Assembly (NCBI RefSeq): GCF_032118995.1
Contig: NC_092659.1
Location: forward strand, 14,130,177 to 14,194,176
Length of the DNA stretch: 64,000 bases
Direction of reading: 5' to 3'
DNA from: Asterias amurensis
Taxonomy: Eukaryota; Echinodermata; Asteroidea; Forcipulatida; Asteriidae
A program made the position numbers and the translations under genes. The notes beneath the pieces were generated by a model. It ran no database searches, had not been told where the DNA came from, and was given only the letters and a program-made list of their open reading frames with translations. Shown here piece after piece: positions 20,816-32,200 of the stretch; within the stretch, counting starts at the first letter, position 1; every line of letters starts with the position of its first letter.

Positions 20816-22261
20816 TAATTGAAAAATTCACCTCCATCATAGTTCCACTTGTAAATTTTATTTCCCAGCGAAAAAAAAACTGGAAACAAAATTCCTCATA
20901 TTATTCCAATGTGTGCCAGCTGGATTAAAAATAAGTTTGTTGCACTTTTATGTAAATCCCTCAAGTGGGGTGGAATATTATCTTTATAATACATAATTTT
21001 GTTTACTGTCAGCCCAATGGGTGAAAACTAATTTTATGGGCGGGGGGGGGGGGGGGGGGGTCCATGATTGGTATCAATCTGTTAGACTATGGAGCTGTCC
21101 GACCAATGGGTAAAAACAAATTATTGACGGGATTAATGGGTGATCGGACCAATGAACTTCAGATTATTGAACCTCTGAACAAAAAATCTAAAATTGTCGG
21201 ACCAGTGGGCTGTCGGACCAATCAACTGTCGAGAAATATTGAGGTCCCGAAATGTCCATGCGTACAAGAAGCAAACCTTACAATCAAGCTTGCTTACAAT
21301 GTTCTTCTGGACCTATACCACAAATAGGAGGGGCTTTTCTTTTGTGGAACAATACTGATTAAAAAGGGTGTGCATAATATTGGTACAAATCAGTCTGGTA
21401 TTAATTGGAGTAAAAATATACATTGTAAATGTTCACAGAATGATTAGCACTCAACTGACATGGTGTAAAGATGGTCATGGTGAAGTAATTTTGCATGAAA
21501 CGCAATCTGGGTTGTATGTAGAACAACTTTGGTGGGCTATAAATCAAATGTTTTTGAAGTAAACCAAGGGTGAGCGATCAACAAAATTACTCATTTTTAA
21601 TTATTTGGCCATATATGTGCAAGCTTCAGGCATGGTGCCAAGTTTAAAACTGTTCATATTATGGGGGAAATAAGTCGAATAGCATTTTGACTGTGTTCAT
21701 TCTCCGTTACTTTTGATCATTAGCTGTGTCTCAGATCAAACCACAGTGGACAATATTTTTGATTCATTCTAAGGGAATCTGTGCTGGGGCAGGACAATGT
21801 GTTTTGCTCAGAGTGCAAAAATTGTGAGTCCTGGGCGAGTCCGCCCAGCACCACCCACTGTGGCTACAGCACTGAACACAGTAGTTTTTGAGAAATGAGT
21901 AAAACAAATAGCTGTGATCTTGCAAGTCCAAGACGTTATGTTTGAAAACAGTAGATTCGTAACGAATCTACAGTTGAGTGTATAAACTAGAGTAAAAGTT
22001 CAATTCGAAAATTTAACCTTCTTTCTAAAAATAACATGATGTGAAAAACTCGGCTGAAAACATGTTATTATTTCAATGTCCAAAAACATGTTCAGTTAAA
22101 AACAATTAACTTTAGTAAATAATATAATTTTCACTAAAAAACATTGTACTCAATAATGTTGCAAGAATATGCTTAAATATTTTGCAAAATAGTTATAAAT
22201 GAGCCAAAGTGTCATTTGTCAAAGTACAAAGATTGGGGGAAATAGTTTTTAAGTCAGAGAA
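20816..22261. other. Intergenic sequence, few recognisable features
   Basis: Includes a poly-G run at about 21041-21060 and a short palindrome GTAGATTCGTAACGAATCTAC at 21953-21973. No exon found on either strand. Confidence 0.4.
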
Positions 22262-22327
22262 TAGTGTAGATTCGTGAATACAATGTACTCGCCTTCGGCT
22301 CGTACATTCTATTCACGAATCTACACT
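22262..22327. repeat. 66-bp hairpin (GTGTAGATTCGTGAAT arms)
   Basis: AGTGTAGATTCGTGAATA pairs with TATTCACGAATCTACACT except for one or two bases; loop GCCTTCGGC is itself a stable tetraloop stem. A shorter relative lies at 21953-21973. Confidence 0.7.
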
Positions 22328-22468
22328 TTCCTGTCCATTCTCCTTAACGTATTTCCATCAATTCGATGGCCTTGTCTAAATGCAACCCAAAATAAATCGC
22401 AGCACGAGGATCGATCATGTCATTTAAACTTTATCAGTGTTTGATTCTTGAAAATTCAGCAATCCGAA

Positions 22469-22854
22469 TTAAAGGCAGTGGACACTATTGGTAATTGTCA
22501 AAGACTAGCCTTCACAGTTGGTGTATCTCAACATATGCATAAAATAACAAACCTGTGAAAATTTGAGCTCAATCGGTCATCGAACTTGCGAGATAATAAT
22601 GAAAGAAAGAAACACCCTTGTCACACGAAGTTGTGTATGTTTAGATGGTTGATTTCGAGACCTCAAGTTCTAAATCTGAGGTCTCGAAATCAAATTCATG
22701 GAAAATTTCTTCTTTCTCGAAAACTATGGCACTTCAGAGGGTGCCATTTCTCACAAGGTTTTATACCATCAACCTCTCCCCATTACTCGTTACCAAGAAT
22801 GGTTTTATGCTAATATTTTTTTTAGCAGTTACCAATAGTGTCCACTGCCTTTAA
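22469..22854 (-). mobile_element. M1 element, full-length
   Basis: Exact TTAA borders; well-preserved GAGACCTCAAGTTCTAAATC palindrome. Confidence 0.85.
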
Positions 22855-24639
22855 GATATAAAAAACTAAGTTGAAATGTCGAACTTGTTATAATAAATAT
22901 TATCTGATAAAGAAGAAGGGAAATGACAATTCATTTTTGTGAAATACTCATTTTTCAATTGATGGCAGTAGAGTGTGAGAGGGGAAAAATTACAAGAATT
23001 CTATATGTCGTGTTAAGTTAATGTAAATTGCCATTGCATTCGATACCGTCCAGTTTTACCATAGTATTATTTAAACTAGTAAAAATCAGTTTCTCAAATA
23101 TACATTAAATATGTGGTGGAGTTATGTTTGTTAATATACATGTACATTGTTTGAATAAAATTGTTTGAATAAAATATTGATAATTATACTCAAAAGCAAC
23201 TTTTCAAATATTGATTGTTCTCCAACTTTACAAAGTGACAAATAAAAATAAAAATCTCCCTTTAATTTAGATAATAATCTGGTTTTTATGGGTGAAACCT
23301 AAAGACAATGCAAAGTCCACAAATTATTCACAGAGAGTTTCTTAGACCCCAACAGCAACAGTGGGTCTACAATATTGAGTATTTTGCATTTGCATTCAGG
23401 CACTCTTGACTATTTCTCAAAATGATTCTGAAGTTGGCACTTTTGTCCGAAACAGATTTTCTGAAGAAGAAAAAACTGATTAAACTTTTTGAAATCAGGA
23501 AATAATGCAATTTAGACAATAAGAGCTCCTGAAATCAAGGGGAAAAAACTGACAATAGACTGTACAAGTCTCGCGCTCACCGGAGCGAGAAAACACCACG
23601 ACAAAGAACTTATTTTTTTATGAAATCAAATCTTTAAATTATTCTTTATGGCGAATCTGAACAACAAAAAAACATTACAGATTGTTTTAAATTAGTTTTA
23701 GCTTTTAAAACAAATATACAACTAATAGGGTTTTAGTTTATTCATAAACAAAAGTAAAACTCCGGGACTAGGATGTTTATTTGATCGCACGATTGTCGCG
23801 AGGGCGTTCGGTTAGTGCGTGATGCAGTTTTCAAGGGGGAAACCAACGCCTAAGCGACAAATGAAAAGGCTTTCCACCCCGCACGACCAAAACAAGCTTC
23901 TGCGTAAGTTTCGTGATCGGAGATGGGCACAAATTCTTAATTTGTTTCAAGCAACTTGACCTGAGGTCAAATTTAAATATCTGTTTTTCTCCGCTAATAT
24001 GTTGAATTTATTTTTACTTTTATATTATGTTGTTAATTAGTATTACATTTTCAACAACATATGTCATTTTTATGGTCGTAAGGTACGTTAAACTAAAATA
24101 ATGGCCGAAACAAAATCTCCCCAACGTAAAACCCCATAAGGTTGGGACCACAATGGTCCCGGAAGTTCAATTTCTTGCGAGACTTGCACAGTATATAGGG
24201 TGTGTGGTTTCGGGAGTCATGACACTAACTTTTGTCTGTAATGTCGAAGTGCATGGTCAGAGTTTAAAATATCAGATAAAGTTATAGAAGGTGAAGGTAA
24301 CTAGTATTTTGTCTGCAGTTATTATGGTAATATAATTTGTATAAACAATATATGCAAAAGAAATTATGACCAACATTAAAATTTCTGTACCATCAAGATA
24401 GTGCCTTTATTTTATATTTCATTGCCATACCTTTCCAGTTGTTTCCATGTTGGCATAATAAATTGGTATTCTACTTTCGGCAAAATAATGACAAATAGTT
24501 TTTGAAACGGCAAAATCATCTTTATTTCGACATCCTTGTTTTCTATCATGTATTTAAACTTTTAAAAATATCCCATCAACTGAAACCATCATCAAATTCT
24601 CAATCGCCTTGGCTTGAAACCTCAAAAAGAAGCTGGGGA
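22855..24639. other. Intergenic AT-rich sequence
   Basis: Searched for the missing HMGCL last exon on the minus strand; none recognised. No clear repeat family. Confidence 0.35.
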
Positions 24640-24880
24640 TTATTTTTTAAGTTCAACGCCCAGTTTTTTACGGTTTCTTAAAATGTTGATATGCTGGTGC
24701 ATGACCTAATGGATGGTGCCAAAGAGTTCCAGAGACGAGGGGCTGCTGCAGCAAAGGATCTATCCCCCATGATCTGTTCGTTCTAAACTCTACCAGTTTC
24801 ATTTTTGTTGATGATCGGAGGCTGACTCTTCCAAGAACAGAATGTTGGATATAAAGCTTACCGGTATATTATGTTGATCC
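24640..24880 (-). pseudogene. LINE 3' end (RT tail)
   Basis: Minus reading R-S-F-A-A-A-A-P-R-L-W-N-S-L-A-P-S-I-R with one frameshift upstream. Stop follows I-S-T-F. Confidence 0.7.
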
Positions 24881-25629
24881 ACCAACAAGACTACCTACTA
24901 CTTTGAGTCCAGTATCCAAATTCACACTCGTCCAATGTGGCTTCGTTCTGAAACGGTTCTATCCTTCGGAAGGATGTGCACAGAGCGAATGATTGACTGG
25001 TCTACGAACCATCTCATTGGCTTCAGAGTTTGCTCATTGCCATGGCAACCCTGGAGGAAGTTTTTCTCCCGAGAGCATTACAGATGAATCTCCCCACCTC
25101 TATGACCTTTGTAAGGTCAACGCCCTGCCAAATGTACAAAAGAAGTGTATTACTATCACTACAAAAGGGGAGTTTGTAAGGGGGGGTCACCGGCTAGGTA
25201 ATCCTTAAAACTGCAACAAACCATGTTGATACTGGCAACTCGCAACCTTTGGTAGGCATTTCCTTGAGTTTTTCCGCCATTCGAGTATCAACCACAGTGT
25301 CATCATTGTACACAATCTCATATTATAATAAATACAATTATAGAGCGCAGAAACTATCCAACATTAAGTATTTAATTTCTACTGCGCTATAAACAAGACC
25401 TCTTGATATGCTTTCATAGACAGTAAATAATAATTAGAATAACACCATTTGGGAACACACCGGAACCAAGAGGGCAAACCACGATCAGACCAAACCAAAT
25501 CCCCCAGCGTTGAGGCAAAGAAAGTCCAACAAAAACGGACAATGACAGTTGATGTCTTACTCTTCTGATCCCCTCGTACAATACTTTACAACATAACACA
25601 ACATAACACAACAATTCTCAATAACACAA

Positions 25630-25870
25630 CATAACACAACAATTCAAATTTATAAGGCGCTATTCCATCATAGCGCACTAGAAAGAATAGATTCCCTATT
25701 GGCAGTTGGGAGATTCTTTCAAATAATGGGCCCAGCAACACTGAAAGCCTTCCGACCTAGAACTTTGTTTGCTCGGGGAACATTCAAGCCAGTGATGTCA
25801 AGTGTGGACCGAAGAAATCGTGGATGAGTGTGATGTGACAGTAAAGTGGTAATATAATGAGGTGATCTGA
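25630..25870 (-). pseudogene. LINE 3' end (RT tail)
   Basis: Minus reading [10 protein letters not shown]...N-V-P-R-A-N-K in another frame, close to the copy at 17790-18345; tail includes AGCGCCTTATAAATTTG. Confidence 0.7.
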
Positions 25871-26128
25871 ACAAACAAACAAACAGACCAATACCCCAAC
25901 ACCCCAACAAACAAGCACCCCAACACCCCAACAAACAAGCACCCCAACAAACAAACACCCCAGCACCCAACAAACAAACACCCAAATTCCTATCAAACAA
26001 ACAAACAAACAAACAAGCACCCCAACACCCCAACAAACACCCCAACAAACAAAAAACCCAAATCCTATCAAACAAACAAACAAACACCCCAACTCCCCAA
26101 CAAACAAACACCCAAAATCCCGAAGAAT
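25871..26128. repeat. (CAAACAAACACCCC)n low-complexity block in HMGCL intron 7
   Basis: About 250 bp of AAAC and ACCCC units. On the HMGCL sense strand it reads GGGGTGTTGGGGTGTTTG, with many G4 tracts, starting about 16 nt after the exon 7 donor. The long minus ORF through it is an artefact. Confidence 0.9.
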
Positions 26129-26144
26129 AAAAGAAAAAACTTAC

Positions 26145-26270
26145 TGTTTTAATTCCGAGTCCGTTCAGCATGTACACAACATCCTCAGTAGCTACGTTAC
26201 CAGATGCTCCTTTAGCGTATGGACACCCACCGAGGCCGGCTACCGATGAATCAATCACACTCACACCAGC
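26145..26270 (-). CDS. HMGCL: HMGCL exon 7 (catalytic cysteine signature)
   Basis: Residues 260-301; [11 protein letters not shown] and the metal ligand N284, ending [14 protein letters not shown] donor directly followed by a G-rich intron block on the sense strand. Confidence 0.95.
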
Positions 26271-29200
26271 CTAGTAGTAGGGGTTAATGATCAGCGTACA
26301 TTTCAGTATCATGTGACACACACATGGCAGAAGTAAAGGTCCACATGAGTGGGAGGTTTGCTAAAACTGTTTGGTTTGAGGTATCATCATGTGTGTATAC
26401 TTGCCAGGTAGAGTTTGTTCCTTAGAGAACTGTCTTTCTATACACCAATCTGTGCGCAAGTGTTGAGCACTGCGCGCCATTTGCAGCGGTGTCTTTAGTG
26501 CCTAGGTTATGCAAAAAAAGACACCGCAGTTGTTAATTTTTTGTCAATAGAGGGCGCTACCAATTCTGTTTCATCGGATTGGTCTATATTCTACTACCGC
26601 AGAGTAGATTTACCAGATTTTTCGGGAGACTTCTCAGTTCTGAAAAGAACTGTCCTACTTTTTAACTACTACCCGGGCGGAAGGTATAGAAGACTGGCTT
26701 GGACTACTACTTTAGCTAAACGGACTATTATTAACTGCACTATCGCGGAGTCAGTTCCAAAATTGGTCTCAACGTTTCGACTAGCTTGCCCTAGTCATCG
26801 TCAGGAGACTGGGGCAAGTCAGTCAGTCTTGAGAAGAGGAGTATGAAATAAATGTTGAATAAGCCATTTGCAAGTTAGGTTTGAATAATGTCTGGTACAA
26901 TGACCTGCAATGACAGTTGCTTCAACACGTGATTCGGGCAAGCTTTTGTATAGCAACCTCCAGGATGAGCAAACCCTGGTACACCTACAGTCATAAACAT
27001 CCATTCAGAATTGTGTATGGGTGTTCACCGTCTCTTTCGTACCCACTCATGTGGCGTAGCAACTGTCTCGATAGTCTGAGGAATTAAAATGTAAGCAGTG
27101 CATCATAACTAAGCGAGTCATTGTACCAGACATTAATCAAATCTAACTCGCAAGTGGCTTAATAATGAAACTGAATGCATTCATGCATCTCACCTGCAAA
27201 GCAGCGTATATATTTGCTAGGGCCTGCCCATAGGTATCGTGGCAATGCACGGCTATGCATTTGACCGGTATCTCCATGGTGACGACCTCGAGAAGTTTCT
27301 TCATCTCCCCGGGGGTACCCACCCCTATCGTGTCTCCCAGAGATACCTCATAGCATCCCATGTCATACAGCTTCTTCGCCAGCTGTAGATTTGATAGGAT
27401 CAAAGATCAACATCATTCATTCATTCATTTATCTCCATATCGCAGAAAGACGGAAATACAGAATCGCATGCAGGAAATAGACAATTTATAATAACTAAAC
27501 TAACAAAGGAGGCATACAAAATGGCCATAAAATAAACAAGAATTTAAAGATGAAGTGACACTGGGGCAAATCCCGAAAAGCAGAGCTTGAGGTGGGATGC
27601 CTTACAGGACAGATGAACAGACAAACAAGCGGACAACAAAAGTACAAAGACAAGCAAACATAAATAATAATCGAAAATATACAGAGTAGTGGATGCTGAG
27701 CTCAACTGGGCCCAATTTCACACAGCCTGTAAGTACCCAAAACTTGCCAAGCACCAAAAAACTTTGTTAAGCACAGAACAGTATTAAAATACACAAACAA
27801 ACAAACAGGTACCAGCCACATGTACATTAGGTTTGCATTTACTATTGTGGCTGGTGCCTCACTCAATTTTTCGCTTAGCAACAAAAATTTGCCATGTGGT
27901 ATTTTCTGCTTAACAGCTTTATGAAATTGAGCCCTGATGTCTATGTCTGCTGTGTACACCCTCTATGTCGATATGGACCCAGAGCCGCGAAGAGGTCTTT
28001 AACGGTCGTTTAAAACCGGCAGGGTCCTTGTGGTGTGATGATAAAGGACCAAGCCAAAACCCATGGCGACAACCCTGCGAAATTTTAAACAGCCATTCAA
28101 AACCGAGTCACAACTCTTTTTTTTTCCAATTCATAAATGACCTTTTAGTTGAAAAGCGTAACATAATAAATAAAAAAAGAAGGGGTGTATTGTGTAGCCT
28201 ATACGTGGCTTTAGTGTTTATTATTATGTTTTGTAATTTTAATGTTTTTAGACTCGCAAACCGAGTGAATTTCACTCTATATTGTGAACATGTGTGTGAC
28301 AATAAAACAGATTATATACTTGTACCTCATGAATAGAATCCTCTAGTCTGATTTGTTAAAAATGGAGTCATGGAAATAGCTATGCCCCCTTTTTCTACTA
28401 AGATGCATCACAGTGCCTCTGCCCAGGGCATAGTCAATAGACTATACCCGCTCTGAAAATAGCGCAACTATGATATGTATAATGTATGACTAGCGTTCCG
28501 TGTCACGGCGTGACCTTTCTTCGCAGACGACCTTTCACCATATTTCTTCGCAGACGACCTTTCACCATATAGTCAGAGTGTTGTTGATAGAAGAATCTTT
28601 ATTTGGTATATAAAAGAAATATTGACTGCTTATAATAGAAAAACAGTTCAAACTATAGGCCCTCTGTGATTTCAGAACCATGCCTATTGCCTGAAGCGAA
28701 CTCATAGCAGTCAGTAGTTCCATACTATTGACTATTGACCATTTACCTGAGCTACAGCTGTTGGTTGCACCTTCCCTTCATATGGACATCCCAGCACGCA
28801 TGAAACGTACGCCCTGACAGAAAGACCCGCCTCCCTAGCCGCATCAACAACAGCTCGGAATCTTTCTATACTCTCAGATATAGAGCAATTGATATTTTTC
28901 CTGATAAAACAAACCAAGAATTAAAAACAGAGGCAAGGGCAAGTTAATGTTAAGTTGAATGTTTCTTTATGATGGTCGTATTTCGGCTTGGTCACCTTGG
29001 GCATTTGTATAGCGCCACTACGTCAAGAACGCAGCGCATTAGATAGGGTACAGAGAATGTTTGATACACTTCTTAAATGTTCAAAGAGAGTCGGATTTCC
29101 TGATTGAGGTGGAGAGTGCATTCCAGGTGTGGGGAGCAAAATGAGATAATGTGCGACTTGAAGCTGACTTAACAAGTTAGATTGAGTTAGGTTCCATGAG

Positions 29201-32200
29201 GCGAGTAGTGTCGGATGCTGAGCAATTGTAATCCAGAGGGACCTCTCCCTGGTCGAGGGCATCCCTGGACATTTCTTTTTAAGTAGGGGGCCTATGTATA
29301 GTTCCAGATCTGGTATATTTCTCTTGTATACACGACTTCCGGAGGTACGTTGTTGAAGAAGACCAGGGTTCAACATAGGATTCGAACTGCCTCTAGCTGC
29401 CGGGCAACCTTGGTAGTCTAGTTAGTAAGACACTGCTCTAGAATTGCAAGGGTCGTGGGTTTGAATCCCACCCAAGTAACATGCCTGTGATATTTTTTCA
29501 CAGGACTCGGGGAAAGTACTGAGTATACAGTGCTAACACACATCGGTGTATGGGTAAACAACCAAAATTAATATTTTTAAGTATAGTTCCAGATCTGGGC
29601 CCAATTTCATAGAGCTGCTAAGCACAAAAATTTGCTTAGCATGAAATTTCTTCCTTGGTAAAAACAGGATTACCAACCGAATTTCCATTTTGTTGCATTT
29701 CCTAGTTACTGGTATTCAGCTCTTGTAAGCTTATCATGAAAATCACATAGAAATTTTTTGTGCTTAGCAGCTCTATGAAATTGGACCCCGGTATATTTCT
29801 CTTGTATACACGGCTTCCGGAGGTACGTTGTTGAAGAAGACCAGGGTTCAACATAGGATTCGAACTGCCTCTAGCTACCGGGCAATCGCGGTAGTCTAGT
29901 TGGTAAGACACTGCTCTAGAACTGCAAGGGTCGTGGGTTCGAATCTCACCCGAGTAATATGCCTGTGATACTTTTTCACAGGACTCATCGGTGTATGGGT
30001 AAAAACCAAAATTACAAACAGGGTTCTTTGAATGATCTATGACTCACCTGCTAAAAGTTTCTGAGGCAGCACCAAATATTGCTACTTCTTTGGCCCCTAC
30101 AGCAAGGGCCGACTGTAGGCCCCTGACGTTGGGTGTCAGAACCGGATAGTTGACCCCGTCCTGACGATTAATGGCCTCCATGACTTCTTTATGATCTCCC
30201 ATCTGGAGAAAGTTTTCAAGAAAGATCATGAAATACATTTACAAACGTCAGGCCACTAACTATTTTAAAGGGAAGGTACACTATTGGTAATTACTCAAAA
30301 CAAATATTAACTTAAAAACTGACTTGGTAACGAGCATAGCAGAGCTGTTGATAGTATAAAACATTGTGGGAAACGACTCCCTCTGAAGTAATGTAGTTTT
30401 TGAGAAAGAGGTAATTTCTCACTAAAATAATAAAGACTTCTAGCTAGAAGTCTTTTATTGCTATCTGAAAGCACACAAATTCGTCCAACAAGAGTGTTTT
30501 TTCTTTCATCATTTTCTCGCAACTTCGATGACCAATTCAGCCCAATTTTTCACAGGCATGTTATTTTATGCTTACGATGGGATACACCAAGTGAGAACAC
30601 TGGTCTTTGACAATTACCAATTGGTAATTACTCAAAATAACTGTTAGCATAAAAACTTACTTGGTAACAAGCAATGTAGAGCTGTCGATAGTACAAAAAC
30701 ATTGTGAGAAACGACTCCGTCTGAAGTCACGTAGTTTTTCGAGAAAGAAGTAATTTTCCACTAAAATATTTGAACCCGATTTCGAGACCTCAGAATTAAA
30801 TTCGATCCCAAATAGACACAAATAGACCAAGTCCAACTTTGGAGCCTGAGGTTCCGTAAGTATCCGTTAATATAAGCACCCTTGTATTTTGACAGCACAT
30901 AACCCTTTAAACCCCAACTTCACCCTTTTTCTTTTTACCTGTGGTGCCCATTTTATCCTTACCTGTGGTACCCATTTAGGGGACACAAAGCTGGTTGCCT
31001 CTATAACCTTTAGCCCGGTACCCGCTAACCTATTTATCAGCTCCACTTTGGTATCTGTGCTGACCATTTCCTGCAGGGATTTTAAGAAATGTAAAAACTA
31101 TTAAAAGATGTAAAAAACTATTAAAGGCAGTGGACACTATTGGTAAATACTCAAAATATTTATTAGCATAAAACCTTTCTTACTGACGAGTAATGGGGAG
31201 AGGTTGATGGTAGAAAACATTGTGAGAAACGGCTCCCTCTGACACGTCTGAAGTGCCATAGTTTTCGAGAAAGAGGTAATTTTCCACGAATTTGATTTCC
31301 AGACCTCAGATTTAGAACTTGAGGTCTCGAAATCAACCATCTAAATGCACACAACTATGTGTGACATGGGTGTTTTTTTCTTTCATTATTATCTCGCAAC
31401 TTTGACGACCGATTGAGCTCAAATTTTCACAGGTTTGTTATTTTATGCATATGTTAAGATCCACCAACTTTGAAGGCTAGTCTTTGACAATTACCAACAG
31501 TGTCCACTGCCTTTCAAGTCTAATTGAATAAGGGAATAAAGGGGTAGCAATGAGTTCTTCCATGGTCGTTTAAAGCCAGCAGGGTTGGCGGCCGTATGAT
31601 AAAGTTTGAAGGACGAAGCAATGGTTAAGTGTCTTGCTTAAGGACACAAGTGTCACCCACGGCTGTGGATATAAAGTGGATACCTTATTGGCGAAACACA
31701 GGGGGCTACTCAGTAGGCATGTCATTAGTTTACCTTCTCATTTTGTAATCCATCGCGCGGTCCAACCTCAACAATCTTCACAAAGGTAGGTAGAGCATTC
31801 GTCTGATGGAAAAGAAAAGAAAGGAATAGTATCACTGTCTGACTCAACAAAGCAAGAATACTCACCATGCTCATCATGCTTAAAGGCATTGGACACTATT
31901 GGTAATTACTAAAAATAATTGTTAGCATAGAAACATACTTGGTAACGAGCAATGGAGAGCTGTTGTTAGCATTACTATTGCGAGAAACGCCAGACGCGTG
32001 TCCATATGTTTGTACACAAAGCACAGACTGGGGAACTATTCTTCGTAGTTCCCAGACGCGTGTCCATATGTTTGTACACGAAGCGTGGATTGGTTATCTT
32101 TTCTTTTCAGGACAAACGTGGGCAGATAGTTCTACACGTTTGTCCTGGGAAAAAAATACGCGCAGGGTCGGGGGACAATCGGCATATCGGCATTAGCGGT

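Larger units (their letters stand above)
29296..30015 (+). repeat. Tandem duplication (285-bp unit) of a SINE-B-containing segment
   Basis: Unit 1 is 29296-29580 and unit 2 starts at 29581. Each has GTATAGTTCCAGATCTGG, CTTCCGGAGGTACGTTG and a SINE-B with A box GGTAGTCTAGTTnGTAAGAC and B box GGGTTCGAATC. Unit 2 is interrupted by 29597-29789 and has a short deletion at its end. Confidence 0.85.

Noticed and set aside
24993..25208. A 71-codon plus ORF
   Set aside because: No ATG in good context, no homology recognised, and it lies next to LINE debris.
25200..25300. Minus reading R-V-A-S-I-N-M as a LINE endonuclease start
   Set aside because: Only a handful of residues resemble such starts and the frame breaks at once.
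25719..26264. A 181-codon minus ORF extending beyond HMGCL exon 7
   Set aside because: Only the first 40 or so codons are HMGCL; the rest is read-through of the (CAAACACCCC)n block past a perfect GTAAGT donor.
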